Source: Agelaius tricolor (taxonomy: Eukaryota; Chordata; Aves; Passeriformes; Icteridae). From it: 64,000 nucleotides of DNA. Location: contig JALJCS010000001.1 of the NCBI GenBank assembly GCA_023055355.1, positions 67,869,381 to 67,933,380 on the forward strand. The letters are read 5' to 3'. Below, piece after piece: positions 24,701 to 38,932 of this stretch; within the stretch, counting starts at the first letter, position 1, and each line of letters begins with the position of its first letter. The notes beneath the pieces are model-generated. The model did not search any database and was not told the origin of the DNA. It worked only from the letters and a program-made list of their open reading frames with translations. The translations under genes and the position numbers were made by a program.

Positions 24701-26795
24701 TATGCTTTATTTTAGGTGACATTCTGTACCTTTGCTTCTGATGTTGGTGCGCAAACCACAGAGATAACTTGAGCTTAGGAAAGGAAATATCAGCCTCCCA
24801 TATCCTGCTGCCACCTTCCAACAAGCAGCCAAGGAGGCAGCTACCCACCAGAGCAGTGTCTGACCTGGCCTTACCCCTGCCAGTGACCTCTTTTCAACCT
24901 TTGTCAATGCTCAGGAAGGACAATCATAACCAAAATTACAGAAGGACATAGAATGAAATAAGTTTGAAGGCAATGATGAATTCATGGATGGGTGAATGGA
25001 GAAAGGCTTCCTCTCTTTCATCCACATCTGCGCTGTCAGTCAGCCAAAACAAATTAGAAAGTGAAAGTTATGGCCCATGTGAAGCCAAGAGAAGGCAGTA
25101 CATTAGAAAAGCCCACGACTGCAAACCCAGGTGAACTGGATGTAAATTTAACAATGTTATTTTTGCTCAATGAGGAGGATTTCTCAGGGAAAAAAGGGCA
25201 ATAAGCATGGAAATATCCTTGGGCAAGTGTTAGTCTCTAGTGTGACCTGAGCAAACTCAGTTTTATTGTGAGACATGTTAACAAGGAGCTGAGCCTATAA
25301 GTCTTGTAATAGTAACAAAAAAGCAATTTATGCAAAATGGGGGCAATCTTCATCTCATAGTATCTGGAGAATATGCAGTTCTATAGGTGATTAATTTTTT
25401 AAAAAAGGACTAAAGAAAAAAGGTTTGCATAAGTTATTTAAAAGCTTTTTAGGAAGCTGTGACTGGGAAAGTATTAAGAAAACTAGAAAGGGTATGGCAC
25501 TTGAGGAAAAGGCAAGGCATTGTGGGAATACAGTGTGATATAAAGCAGGATTCATTTATGTAATTATTACAGAGACACTGTAGTCATACAGTAGTTAAAA
25601 ATTATGCCACAATTCCCCAAAATAATCCTCTCTTCATGACGGCAAGTCTTTATCTTTTCTACTTGGTGTTTTTATTGAAATCACAATAAATCTAAACATA
25701 TAAAGAAATTAATAACTATTTCTAAAACGCTGTAACACTGTTCTGGGTTTGTTATGTCTTGGGTTTGTTGTCATTTCTTTTTTTTTTAATTCATAACATC
25801 TTCAAAATTATTTAATCTAGGCATTGCAAGCATAGCCACTCTGAATAGAATTGCATACTGCTACCTTTATGTATATTAATCAAAAATTGAAAGACATATA
25901 GCTTTACAGTTTAGAAAGCAGTCAGTAACTCACACTGAGTGGTCCATTTGATATGCATAGAAAGAAAACACAAAGTATTAAATCAGCATTTAATATCAGA
26001 TTTCTTTAAGTGTGTAAACTTAGCTACCTGGCATCATTAATCAAATTTGGTGTATTAGGTCATAAATATTTACATTTCTTTTTAAAGTAATAAACAGCCA
26101 CATTTGCTGTTACTCTACAAACTATTAATTATGGTAGAGACTTTCAAAATAAGTAAAGCAAAATGGACACCTTGGGTTAAATCAACCTAGTTATGAAAGC
26201 TAGAAATAATAAAGGATTTTGAATGGATTTCAGAAAGTAGTCATGGGGACTTCCATATCAATGTTGTTTTTAAAACAGATGTCCACATTCATATTGCCAC
26301 TTCTGAGGTGCTGAAAGCCTTTAATTGCTTGTCATTTATTTCAGTTTTTAAAATTCATTATCCATTTTTTATGTTTCTGCAGAGGCACCAAAGGATTTTG
26401 GCCTAAGGGAATTTAAAATTTTCCTCTAATCAGAGAGAACCACCAAACACTACTATTACTTTGCTGTAGCCACAACACAGTCAGCAGACTCTTATAAACA
26501 TTAAAGTTAGAAAAGTCAACCTTTCGATCTGAAATAAATCAGTATCTTTCAAACTTATTAGTAAGATAAGGCCTAATGGATACACAGTGGTTATTGGTAT
26601 GGGCCTCATTAACTCTGAATCATTTTCTTAGTTATGGTTTCTCAGTCTCAGGGTCATGGAGGTACCTCTCCATCCCATAAACCAGAGAGCCCTAATCCAG
26701 GGCTGTGGCTGAGATTTTTCACCTACCCCATATACTTGGTGTTTCCTTCTGTTTTGCTCAAGCAAAAGTGGCACCAAAGTGTGTGGTATGAAGGG

Positions 26796-26827
26796 GAGAG
26801 GAAAAGGGTGTGAGAGGAAAAGGGTGT
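26796..26827 (+). repeat. 16-bp tandem duplication
   Basis: GAGAGGAAAAGGGTGT is present twice, head to tail and perfect. The purine-rich unit suggests slippage. Confidence 0.88.
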
Positions 26828-28716
26828 GAAAAAGACCTTCAGGTATCAAGGCAAAAGTCTGCTGCTCCCAGCTCCAAAGTAGCTTTGGTCCCTGTAGGGA
26901 CTGGAGGATCATCAGCTGCATTTCAGCACTGAGAAAACAACCATCAGATTTTAACTAATCCCTCCGATTTATGTAATCAAATTTTCACCCAAATTTTATG
27001 GTTTGCAGAGAAAGTGGCAATTGGATAATGTTAGGAATTCTTCAAAACACTGCTATCATGAATTAAATAGTAGCAGCTTTTTTAAAGGTTGCTCCTGTTT
27101 AAAGGCTTTTTTTTCCAGTTTAAAATATTTATTCCAGATTTCAGTTTTATAACAAGAGCAAATTATTTCTGCAACTAAGTAGTTTATAGTTTCCTTTAAT
27201 TCATTCCATCTCCGTCATTATATTGTCCTTGAAACTATTTTCTGTCACTGTCAAACATGATAGCCTCAGGACAGAAATGAAAGTAAGATAATATATCTCT
27301 ATGAGCTTTTCTGGTGAAATGTTTTTAAAAGTTTTCAAATGCAGCCATTTGGATTTAAGCAGAAGATGAAAGAACAATGAAACTAGGAGATTAAAGGAAC
27401 AAAAGCAATTATTTTAAACATTATTATTCTAACATTCCAATATTAATCCTTGAACACCGTTATAATTGCACCAAAAGATTTATATAAGTAACAGAAAAAT
27501 TATTTTATTTTACTTCTTCTATTCCTCTGTGAAGAATAATGTCTTCTATCAGTCCTTACTCATAATTAAGATTCCCAAAAATATGTCACTGTGACATTTT
27601 TCCAAATATGATCTTAATAAGAGGCTTAACTTTATGTTTCATAAGATTATCCAACCAATTCCTAAAAACATATAATATGTTCATTTACAGAAACCAATGT
27701 AAGTTCAATGTGTGTTGTTTTTCCATTTCAGGGATAACCTAAATAAAACAAGAAAATCCAAAAGTAAGGCTTTCATTGTTGCAATAGTATGGGAGGAAGA
27801 GTGAGGGGCAGAGATTAGAAGATTTATGCTTTTCCTGTATTTTTTCAACATGTGTATTATAGGATTTATCATTTATTTCTCATATGCTAGTGTTTTAAGA
27901 GATTTTTTTTTAACTCTTTTTAAGCTCTATTATATTTTCTAGATTGGAATGCTTGTCATTTAAGCTTTGAATTTCCATAGACTGGCATCCTTAGAGGTAG
28001 ATTGACTGGCTGATTCAGGGAAGCTATGTCTTGCATTTCAGGAAATGTGATTCAGGCATCCTTGCATCAGTCTGAGTGTTGCAATGTTCTCTTTACACAA
28101 AATTGGTCGTACATGTTTGTTTGCCTTTTTATTTTCTCCTTCCTTAGAACTAGTTACTTCATCAACACCTTGCAAAAAAGCAAATAAGCATGTTTTCTCC
28201 TTCAAAGAGACACAAAGGAGGGCTGGGTCAATAAAGTCAGTAAGAATATTCAGAGGTTTTACTGCTTTAACTCACCTCAAGTTAGCCATGGCCTTTTTTT
28301 ATCCCTGTTTTGATAGCATTGTTGATGAGCCAGAAATTAATATGTGATAAATAGTTCATATAAGATTGGCACTTTTGTGTGTAGGAGCTGAGAGCAGAAG
28401 TCCTCATCTCCACCCCTGGGACTTAGCAGTCATTTTGTGCAAACAGGATGGAAGACCCTGTTTATTTTGTTGGTCTTATCACATTATATTTTCCTCAGCC
28501 AAATGAAGCCTTGCTATGCAGTGCTTCTTTTAAATTACCACTGCAGCCACTTAACAATTTCCCTACCCATGATTACTGTCATTACAGAGCAAGAACTCTG
28601 GTGGGCTTCAATCTTTTCCTGAAGAATACTGGTTTGGTAATGTGAAACAAAGTCAGCAGTTCAGTTTACCTGCTCTTCTACAAGACACACAAGAAGGGAT
28701 ATTATATGAGTGTATG

Positions 28717-28730
28717 TGCATGCATGCATG
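28717..28730 (+). repeat. Short (TGCA)n run
   Basis: Three and a half TGCA units, inside a wider alternating purine/pyrimidine patch (about 28708-28736). Such patches can adopt Z-DNA, but nothing else indicates a role. Confidence 0.7.
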
Positions 28731-29065
28731 TATGCTCATCCCTTTGAAGGCAAGGAAATTTCAGTGGTGCTCAAAATTTTCAAGTCATAGCTGGTTTGCT
28801 TGCTTTACAGAAACACATGGACATGCAAACATCCACATCTATCTTTATATAATTACATGCATTTCCATATTCATGCACAGACATGTATTTTTTAACATAT
28901 TCACAAAAAAATGTAACTGAAAGTGCATATGGTTAAAATTGCAAATGACTGCCATATTAATAAAGTGATTGAAAAGACCTAAAATGTAGTCTTGAAAGTG
29001 CAGTTTTACATTTTGTAAAAGGCATGCCATTTTCACTGTTTCTTTACTGTCAAATGGTTTTATAA

Positions 29066-29165
29066 ATCATAAAATAATAGAATGGTTTTGGTTGAGTTGG
29101 AGGAGCCCTTAAATACCAACTAGTTCCAAGGGCCCTGCCATGAGCATAGGACACTGGCATGAATC
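29066..29165 (-). mobile_element. CR1 3'-end stub, minus strand
   Basis: A short CR1 3' terminus in antisense. ATAATAGAATGGTTTTGGTTG, then a diverged GGAGCCCTTAAA block, CTAGTTCCAA, and CCCTGCCATGAGCATAGGACAC match the last roughly 100 bases of avian CR1. No coding region survives; it is a heavily 5'-truncated and diverged copy. Confidence 0.82.
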
Positions 29166-32100
29166 CTAAACATATCAAAACCCCACTGAATCACATGGAA
29201 ATAAAATATTTGTCATAAATGCTAACTAGTATTAAAATGCTTTTCCTAGTTAAATGAGAAGTAGTTATTCCAACATTATTGAAAAATATACTTCAAAGAG
29301 AAAAAAAAAAAAATTCAGACAAAGTGCCTAGTAAATGTGATTAGTTCAGTATTTGGGCATCCCACTGGGGAGACGCTGCCTTTTAGGGACACCGGTAACT
29401 CATGCCTGACCTCAGCAGTACTGGGGGTGCTTTGTCTCACTTGGAGTAACAAGGGGGAGGCCACAAAACAGGAATGTGCTTATTATGGTTTGGAAAGTGC
29501 CAGCAGATGGCATGCACGAGTCCTCAGCAATGGGGCTTGCGTGGAGGGGGGAGGAGAGTTTTGAAACAACAAAACTTCCTTGAGTGCCCCAGATGACTTA
29601 CTGTGAACAGCCTTTGAACATGATTCTAAATATCAAGATTTCTGAACAGATTATGCTAGATAAGGAAAAAGTAAAAGACCCCAAACTAATGAATATACTT
29701 AGGAAAGGATTTGTCTGAGTCATTAAAAAAATATATCTCTGCAATTCTCAGAAAGCTCAGTTCCTATTACAGATACAGATTAAGGATTCTATTTGTATGC
29801 ACTTTTTGATCTGCACACTTGTCTTTGTTGCAGTTTTTAAAAAACACATTAAAAACATCAGCATTGCAAAAAAGGTTTAAAAGGAACTTGTCTTCTGAAA
29901 GATGTTTGTTTCATTGATGTTTGAGTTTGCACAAAAGTAGTTATAAAAACTGCATCTCTGATCACCGGAAAATGGATTCTAGTCAAAGGCACCAACTGTC
30001 CTGACAATGTGATGTGATGTCTTGCTCTCTCTCACTGCCAGAGTCAGCTACAGAAACAGCATAATTATATGAGTAGCAACAATTCCCCTTATCTAATATG
30101 AACACTTGCTACTGTTAACTGCATTTCAATGTGCTAAAGAAGAAATAGAGAGTTAAAATGTATGCTGAGGTTCTTGGGTCATTTAATCCAAGGAACGATG
30201 TTTTCCTCTTGGGTTTGTGGTGGATTGTTTTGTTAATTTCATTTGGGCTTTTTTTAATTCTACACATCTGAAAATATGCCAGCCAGCCCAAGTGCAAGTG
30301 ATTATGGCAGGGCCAGGAGATCCTGCTGCCCAGCACATGCCTCCTGGCCTCCTCTGGGCACTTTTTGCTTCCCTGAGTAAAATTTCTGTTCTGACTGACT
30401 CCTTGTGCCACTGCCATTACCACAACCTACTGACTGTGGCATTTGAGAACTAATTATTTTTCAAATCAATTCAGCAAAAAATTCTCCGTTTCTATCTTTC
30501 ATTGTCCCATAAGTAGATTTCCCAAGTGTAGAAATTACCAACAGATCAGTCCAGATATCCTCATGCTATTAATAAAGACAACCAACTAACAGTCCGAAAT
30601 TCCTCACCTAAAGATTATTAACACCAAGGAAGGTTCTTTTAGAGAAAATTCTGAATGGCATATGAGGCAAGCAGAATAACCATTTTTGAAGTGACCAAAC
30701 CCATGAAATTATATGGATATTCAGGTCACAAAAGTGAAGTAGTTATAATGATATTAAGAATTGGAGAGATTTTGATATTAAAATATCTAGCTGGTTCAAT
30801 ATGACCACAGCTACTTCCAAAGCATCTCACAGAATCACTGAAACAACAGAAATATCTGGAGAAAACAAAAAAGAGATGTATTTTAGTTAGAGTAGGGGGA
30901 ACTGGAGAAAATACAGCTAAGTATGATGAATCAAAATTTGTTGTATATTGAACAACCTAATTACAGTGATTATGGTTTTTGTCATTGCAGATTTGATGAA
31001 TGTTTTCTGGAGCAAATGGAAATTTCCATCCCACAGTCATTTTAGTTGTCTAATATTGCTGTATGTTAGTATCTTAGAGGATCATGATAGTATCAAATAT
31101 AAACAGATTACTGTGGACAATCACCAGCCAAAAACAACAAAGAGGCCAGATTACATCTAGGCCTTTTGATCATCAAAGCTTTAATATGCTTTATAAGCTG
31201 TTTCATAAATTATGAATGTGAAATGGTCGTGGCAATAAGATCAAGGCTTACATATTGCTGTAGTAATTATTTCAAAATTAAATATAAGTAAACATATTTA
31301 AAATTAATGTATTTATTATATATAATGCCCAATGAGCCAAACACAAAGAAATATCTAGGAGGAGATTTATCATCTGCAGGTCACTTGTATCCTATTTGTA
31401 ATGATTTCTTTCCTGCACTAAAGAGAAAAGCTAAAACAATTTCATAAAAGTGTCATATAGTAAAAGATAACCCTTTCTTTGGAATTATTTCTAATTTGTT
31501 GCAGAACTTCAGAAGGAAATATGACAGCACCAGGATTTATTTTTCCCTTTTTGTTTCACACATGCTGATTTGCATATTTTGCTGGTCTTGTTGAAATAGT
31601 GTACCATCTTCTGTGAACTGAAGAGACTTCATTAGCAGCAATGATACCAGCAGTTTAAATTAGAATACATAAAATTCCTTATTATTTCACATTATCACAA
31701 AATTGGCATCTTTGTCTCTACAAATAAGTAAAAAACCATCAAGGTTTGAACACTCATTATCTGTACCTGGACTTCTAAAGAAAAATACAAAAATAGAGAT
31801 CAATTTTTAATGCCCTGCCAAAGAAATTCAGATGAAGGTTCAATGAAGTTAATCATCCTTTCCACAATAATGAGGAATTAATACTCAAATCATCTACGTT
31901 TGATACTCTTTATATTCAGCAATGTCATTTAAATGTTAAAACTGCAAGAATTATGGGACCTCTCAAGCTAATATTGATCTAATGGCTACAAGTCAATGAC
32001 AGTGTCAATTACTTTATATATATATATTTCATTTGAGAAGTACCGATGTTGTTAGGAACTTTACAAGACAGATAGGTCCTCCTTCCAAAACTTAAAAAAA

Positions 32101-35100
32101 AAATCCTGATTACTTTTCCTTGTAAATGAATTGGGGTTTAATACAAAACATTTACAGGCTTTTGTTACAGAAAATTAAGGAACATCTTACCTGTGTAAAC
32201 TTTAGACTATTTAAGAAAATTGGTTTAAGTGTGATTTAAAAATACACTACAATTTTCTTTCTATTTTTATGGTTGGAATTTTTGCTCCCTTCCCAGTTGT
32301 TTCCTTTTTTAGGATACTGTAACTTACCTATCATCAGCAGTCCAATATCTGCATCATTCCATTCAAATTTACCCCATGAAAATGCTTATGCTTGTTACTC
32401 CTTCTCTCAGTCCTTGCAGAAAAGTGAAAGAAACCTGGTGTTCTGCTCATTGTTTGCACTGTCTAATTTTACCTCTTCATTAAATAAGTCCTTGCTATTT
32501 TATGTCAGGCCTTTGCCAAACAGAATTACCTTTGGGTGTAGATCACATCCCAGTTTATCACAGAGTGGTGTTAAGGAATAGTCAGTGGTCCAATACGCTC
32601 ACACAGAGCACTTCAGCTACCTACATCTAAAACTACACTGTTTTTACTGTCATTGAAACCTGGGTCAATGAAGCACAGGTTAAAGGAGGCTTTTTCCTCC
32701 TGCTTTCTCAGCAGGAATGCCCCATAAGTCAAGTCAGGTATTGCTCCAAGAGTGCCTAGACTACTACAGATACCAGAGAAAAATCTGTAGCAGGTCAGCT
32801 ACAGAAAACAGGTGTTTAATTTCCAGATGTTTATTACAACAAAGTGAAAACATGTTGATTGACCCCAAGAAAGTTATGAACATTTTCTTGTCAGCACTCT
32901 GAGGGTAGTGTCTAAAACAAGCCCTCTGGGCTGCAGCTGCTTTAAATTGATTACGCACTTTTAGTAAAATACTTGTAATAGTAATGTCAATCCTGAATGG
33001 AAGGACAGTTCAAAAGAAATCTTTTCTACAAACCCAAATTGAATCTCAGTCTTTCTCAACAAAAATCAGAACAGAAACAGGAATATTGCCTTATTGGGAT
33101 GTGACAAATTTTTCACTGTGAAGGTCTGAAGATTTTTCCATTATGGGAGTGGTTGGTGCTGTGGAAATGCACCTCCATAACTCTCTGATGCTTTGGAAGA
33201 TCTGTGGGGATTTCTCATAGTGATTCACAGAGTACCCTGATTATTACTCCCAGTGACCTTTTATATCAATTTCTGACTTCTGTTGAGTTTCAGTGTGCCC
33301 TGGGAGTGACTCCAGAGCTGATGTGTCCACACCTTGGATAAAACTTCTTCCTTCATGCCTGTCATTTAGTTCCTTCAGGTTTAAAATGTTACTTTTTTTA
33401 TGAGAACCACTGAAGGACAGCATCCAGCCCCGTCTTCACGTCCTGGAAAATGGTGATTGAAAAGAAACTATACACAACAGTCTCTGAGATACTTCTGGGT
33501 ATTTAAAGATGCATGGAAATGTGGGTACCTTCTTGAGGAAAGGGGCCTGTCCTGTCTCTTCCATCTCATGTGAGGGAACATGCTGGATCTGTCTGACAAG
33601 AGGATGAAAGAAAGTGGCTGGTCCTTGTTGCCTGTTCAGTGGCAATATGGGGAAGATATGGAACTGGCTTTGTATTTCTGCCATCACTGATTTTCCTGTA
33701 CACAGACATGCATATTTCTTTCAAAATCCCACAGCTCATCTCCCTGTGATGCATTACCCTCTATTTCATCAGTATGGGGAAGAACAGTTCTAACCAATAT
33801 GAAAATGCCAAAGCACTGAGAAATATCACAAAGTGGAGACCTTTCTCTACAGGACACATTCTACAATTTGTTCTAAAAACATACCAGGGCAACAAGAAGA
33901 GAAGGTGCCTCACAAAATGCAGTAAAGCAGAGCACACATATGAGGACACCTTTAAAAGGACAACGTAGCTACTTAAATACTGAAGTCTTTAAAATCTCTG
34001 ATAATAGATATTGCCACAAGCGTCTAAGACCCACAGCAATACCTTCTACTGCCACTTGCTAGTCAACCAGACAAGTTGTCTCTCACCTTCCCTTCTCTCC
34101 CCAGTATGGGTTAGAAGAAAAAAAAGCATTACTGCAGCTGGTATTTGCTTTTAGTCTTCTAATGACTCTAATTCTTTTGAAAGAAACCTGCTGCATACGT
34201 TCCAATGTTATGTTGAGATTCATAATTATGTCTTCTTATTGGAAAAAAAACCCCACAAGTAAATACGGTAAATGCTGAATGAATTTAATGTGTTGCATAA
34301 AGCACCACAAAAATTATCTCCTGGGAGATTCCCTTGTGAAAGAAAATTATCCTGAGAGATGTGATACAACATTAAGCTTTACTGGAGAAACCTAAGAGCT
34401 GTCATACAAGATATTAAGTGTTAAGTCTTCATTAAGGTCTGAGGAATCCTCCCTATATTGAATAATGTCCTTGTTACCTTGAAGAAAATAATATTGTAAT
34501 CACTGTAAGTGGGGGAATGGACTTGCTTGGACATAAACTTTTCTCTAGCTGATGACTCAAATGATAACTTGTATGTTTGCTGATGACTGGCAAGAACCTG
34601 CCCTGAAACCAGGGAGTAGAGTACAATTAATAATTTGATTCTGCCCTCCATTGGTATGCTGGGCTCAAGCCCATACAACAAAGATCAGGTTTCTTTTATC
34701 TAAATAAGGAGGGATTTAATGGGTTTCTTTTCTTTCTAGGTTGCTACAGAAGTCACTGTTTTAAAGTGAACATTTCATTCATATCCATTTATTTACTCAT
34801 TGGGTTGTAAATAAGACAAACTGGTGTCCTGGAGCTCATAGTGAGAAGTGCCTCCTGAAAGCAACGTCCTGGGTACTGAGTGGTAGCTACTCTGTGCACC
34901 AGGGATTAGCAGCAAAGTCATCATTTGTCTTAAAAATTACTGTAAGAGGGCTTCATGCTTCTCAGAACCCGGGTTCCAGAGAATAACTGATAATCCAACA
35001 CAATCCAAAGGGGGTTGTTCATCTATAATATAAAACTCAAAGACACTGATGCTGTCTTTTGTTAAATAAAAGTGCAGGCTTGACAAAAATGACAAAGAAG

Positions 35101-35453
35101 AGGATGTTGTGATCAACAAAGACAACCTACATACACATTTTGATTTTTTTTCATACAGACAAAGCCGAAATATTGAAGGAAAGGATGGCAATAATGATTT
35201 ATAATTCTAGTGATCATGGTACTATATCTTTCCCTTATAAAATTAATTCACATATAGTTGTTCCTTACAAATAACTCAGACCCCATTGCTGTGGCAAGCA
35301 AAGTACTTTTCATGGCATACCAGCAACTTTACTTTCTGCTAGCACCTGTAAGTTAGTATCTCCTCATTTAAAATTTTTTTAGCTGAGTGAGTAATACATA
35401 AGGTATTTAAAGTGCAGCAAGTCCTCCTGAATCTATAATGATAGTCTGTGACA

Positions 35454-35492
35454 GTGATAGTGTCTTCTACCAAGCCTGTGATAGTATCTTCT
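35454..35492 (+). repeat. 15-bp direct repeat with one mismatch
   Basis: GTGATAGTGTCTTCT and GTGATAGTATCTTCT start 24 bases apart. An older partial local duplication is likely. Confidence 0.7.
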
Positions 35493-36368
35493 GTAATACA
35501 TTATCCAAAAAACTGCCCTAATCTATGGAATGTATACTTGTGTTCTTTTACTGTGCTGTTTTCCTTGCTATGTCTTAGTAGAAATAGAACATATAAATCC
35601 AACTCCGACATTACCTGTTTTAATGAGTTTATGATCTAGACATGCTCAGAAATGGATTTATAATCCTTATTTTCCTTAAGTGAACCCTCATAGATGAGTA
35701 ACTAGAATATATCACTTCAGCTTCTTCATAGAAAGTGTGGGTGAGTCTTTTGAAGAGTAACGCCAACCAGAGTGCCATTTTCTGTGGAAAGATGTGGCTG
35801 ATCAGTCAAAGCTCAACACAATTCACCCTCCTTTGCAGCAAGTTTTTCCCCTTACCATTGTATCAGTCCTGAAAAATCTTGTATAGCTAGATTTTCTCAT
35901 TTTCATTGATTTTATTTCAAAATTTTGCCCAATCTGCATTTGCATGCCATATGCTACCTAACACCTTGTGTGCTCCTTGCCACAGACTGACCTTTATTTC
36001 AGATCTTGCCTTTTCACTGGGGATGCTACAGTGTTCCAGACTCATATTTTTGTTAGTTCTTGTGCCAAACAATGCTGAGAATTTACTGTTTCATTGACAG
36101 TCTCTTCTTTACATGTATCTTGCACATTAGCTGACTAATTCAGAAACACATACACCAGCCTTGCAGGAAGTTTTGGGTTCTCCCAAACACTGTGTTGACC
36201 TGTATCATTCTTCTCACACCATTAAGTATATTGAATTTCTTTTAAGCCTGAAAGCTCCTTCTAGCAATATCAGCTGGTTAAAAAAAAATAAAACAACACC
36301 TTACATTCCATAAAAGCCTCCTCTAGTGTTTAATCAGCAATGCTAACTATGCCAGGGACTGTTTGAAC

Positions 36369-36384
36369 CTTTTAAATTTAAAAG
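36369..36384. repeat. 16-bp perfect palindrome
   Basis: CTTTTAAATTTAAAAG reads identically on both strands. AT-only palindromes of this size arise by chance in AT-rich DNA. Confidence 0.75.
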
Positions 36385-38164
36385 CTTTGGGAAACATATG
36401 TACCAAACTTATTTAAATAGGTCCTGCATTATTACAGTTTACAAGTTGTGTGTCTTTCGCTCCCTCTGAGATTAGCATTTTTCCTCCTATTTTTAGTGAT
36501 ACTTTTGGAGAAGGAAGAGCCTTCAAAATGTCCATAATATTTTATCTTCTTCCTGTAGTCAGAGTAATGAGTGCTGAGAGAGATAAATTATAGCAGAAGT
36601 GATCATTTTTATCAGTGGTGCAATTTCATCTCTCCTACATACATTGGGTTTTGTTTTCCTGGCATTTTCTCACTCTGTCTTTTAATGTCCTGTTATCTTC
36701 TACCAAGTATTCCATGGTTTTTTTCAGTGTAATATATTAAATGCTGCAGAAAGAAAAAAATATATATTCCATTCTATTACAAATTCATCCCCTTTCACTC
36801 GCGGGGAATGTCATTTTCATAACATTTCAACACTTTCAACCTACAAGTATGCTAAGTGTATTTTGTTTGGGAGGTTTCTTATATATTTATTTATTTTTTA
36901 GATTAAAAAAAAAGAAAAGAGGAGAGAAGGAAATGCTGCTTCATGCAATATGGCCTGTGAAGCTGAACTGTTGTCATAGCTGGTATCTCATTTTAACTTT
37001 GCAGGTCTTGATGAAAAAGGATCTGAGTTCAGGCAGTTATTGAGCGTATGCTCCAGTGACTGCCAGATTGATGCTTCTGTCATACAAGAATGTGACAATA
37101 GTTGCTATGGGTTTCCTGGTTCGGTTAATTAGATTTTTCCCTGTATAATTAGCACATCTTTAGACTGAACTTCAAACTATGTCACCAATTTATTTTAAAA
37201 TTAGAGAAAGTGTTGGAGAGGATTTTATTCCTCTCATTTCTTGTAAATGTCTGTGCTAAGACCCACTAGGAATATCACAGAGCAAAATTGTTAAGAGGTC
37301 AGTATGTGATGTGGAAACAGGCTGTTTGACCTAGTTTTGGCTGTGGCTCAGACATCTGAGCTCACTGAAGAGCGGCTGTGAGGAGAATCTCTCTTTGTTT
37401 CATTTCTCAGGATTGAGGTGAAGCTAGTGGGAAAGAGTGGGGTAGCTTTGCAATTATATGAAACAGCTATTCAGTTCCAGAGGTCATAGCAGACACAAAA
37501 GTATTATCATAGCACAAGGAGGACTGGCTCACTGTACAGGGAGGGAAGGAGGAAAGCAGCACTGCAGAGCAAAGAAAGATACATACACGGTATGAAACCT
37601 TCTAAGTCATCCAATTCATATGGGTAACCACAGGAGTTCAAAAGCCTTTGCTTTGTCCAGTAAAGTTTCTATCCTTTCATGGGCTCTTACAGAACTATTG
37701 TAAAACTATCAAAAGTTTAATTTAAAGAAGCACTGTGTTCATACTACACAAAATGACACAGTTATGACAGGAATGCTGTTGGGAATATTTGGCTGAGGTG
37801 GCATAGTTAAGGTGGAGTTCACTCCATAAATCCTCAAACCTTTATTTCAAATTATTTTTAACATAAGGTCTGTTGCTGCTTTAAGGTTAAAGAGTACAAC
37901 TTATGCAAAGAGAAAGTTCTCATTTTGAGAGGCTTCTGAAAAACATGTCAGCAGTTTGCATTAGCTGAAGCTTTGCTCTGTGCACTGCAGCAGCTCCTGA
38001 AAAATTTCTGGCAGGCTGTGGCACACCATATAGAATTGTTTAAAAGCATATTAGTATAAGGATACATTTTAGTGAAGTAGAAAGGGGACAGTGGGAAGGG
38101 TATAATGGGATTGTGACATCCCTGTGCATGACATGAAGCAAAACACATCAAGGGTTGAAGCTTC

Positions 38165-38537
38165 ATGTGCTGGAGCATCTCTGGAGAAGGGGAATGAAGG
38201 TGGTGAAAGGTTGTGAGCACAATGTGCTCCTTATGAGGAGCAGCTGAGGGAAAAAGGATTGTTCAGCCTGGGGAAAAGGAGGCTCTTCCTTCAAGTTGCA
38301 CCAGGGAAAGTTTAGGTTGGATTTTAGGCACCATTACTTCACCAAAAAAGGTGGTTAGTCATTGGAACAGGCTTTCTAGGGAAGTGGTGTAATAACCATC
38401 CCTGGAAATGTTCAAATGTTGTGTGGATGTGGCACTAGGGTGTATGGCTTAGTGGTAAACCTGGAAATGCTAGGTTAATGGTTGCACTCAGCAATCCTAG
38501 AGGTGTGTTCCAACCTAAACAATTTTACCATTCTCCG
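38165..38537 (+). mobile_element. CR1 LINE, plus strand, internally deleted
   Basis: A sense-strand CR1 3' region. It opens with a CTGGAGCATCTCTGGAGAAG segment and AAGGTGGTGAAAGG, then TATGAGGAGCAGCTGAGGGA and CAGCCTGGGGAAAAGGAGGC. It then jumps straight to CTTCAAGTTGCACCAGGG and AGGTTGGATTTTAGG. Later come TCATTGGAACAGGC, CCATCCCTGGAAATGTTCAA, GGATGTGGCACTAGGG and TTCCAACCTAAAC. Compared with the copy at 57238, about 100 bases are absent between the AGGAGGC and AAGTTGCACC blocks. The left boundary is approximate and the copy is non-coding. Confidence 0.9.
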
Positions 38538-38905
38538 ATCCTTGGTGCTCCCTCCGGCACCATGGCATCCATGGATTAGCAGGTGTCCCTGCAGCAGGTG
38601 CTGTCTGCACTGTGCCACTCAATGAGCCTCCTCCTGCTTTCCCTGCCTTTCTAAAAACACGGAGTATAGAGCATGACTTCTCTGTCTTTATGGCAATAGA
38701 AGTTCAAGTAAGCAGCATTGAAGACAGCACTCTGTAACACACCATCAGTCCAGACTTTCCAGTGGTAAGTGACAAGGAGCTCTGCTTAAATACAGATAGC
38801 ACAAAAGAGGCCAGGTCACAAACTTGCCTACACTTTTCTTTTTTAATATGAATTAATGTTTGTTGCTGTTGGAACACAGTTTTCATATTGTCATCCAAAG
38901 GGACA

Positions 38906-38932
38906 ACAATAAAGACAATAAAGATAATAAAG
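38906..38932 (+). repeat. 9-bp tandem repeat, three copies
   Basis: ACAATAAAG, ACAATAAAG and ATAATAAAG stand head to tail. A small slippage array. Confidence 0.85.

Larger units (their letters stand above)
18431..29060. other. Unique non-coding stretch with simple repeats
   Basis: No supported gene. 18.4-20.1 kb is somewhat less AT-rich and holds an imperfect inverted repeat (19925-20019). It also contains the (AAT)19 microsatellite (21691-21747), a 16-bp tandem duplication (26796-26827) and a short TGCA run (28717-28730). From about 25.4 to 27.9 kb the DNA is AT-rich and free of recognised repeats. The open frames at 20745-21065, 22258-22485 and 26628-26921 have no recognisable motif. Confidence 0.58.
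29166..38160. other. Unique non-coding stretch
   Basis: No gene seen. An A-run lies at 29301-29313. A (TA)n patch lies near 32016-32027, and a 15-bp direct repeat with one mismatch at 35454-35492. A perfect 16-bp AT palindrome lies at 36369-36384, and a T-rich then A-rich switch at about 36877-36920. 32.2-33.0 kb carries ordinary short open frames on both strands. Nothing matches a known family. Confidence 0.57.
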
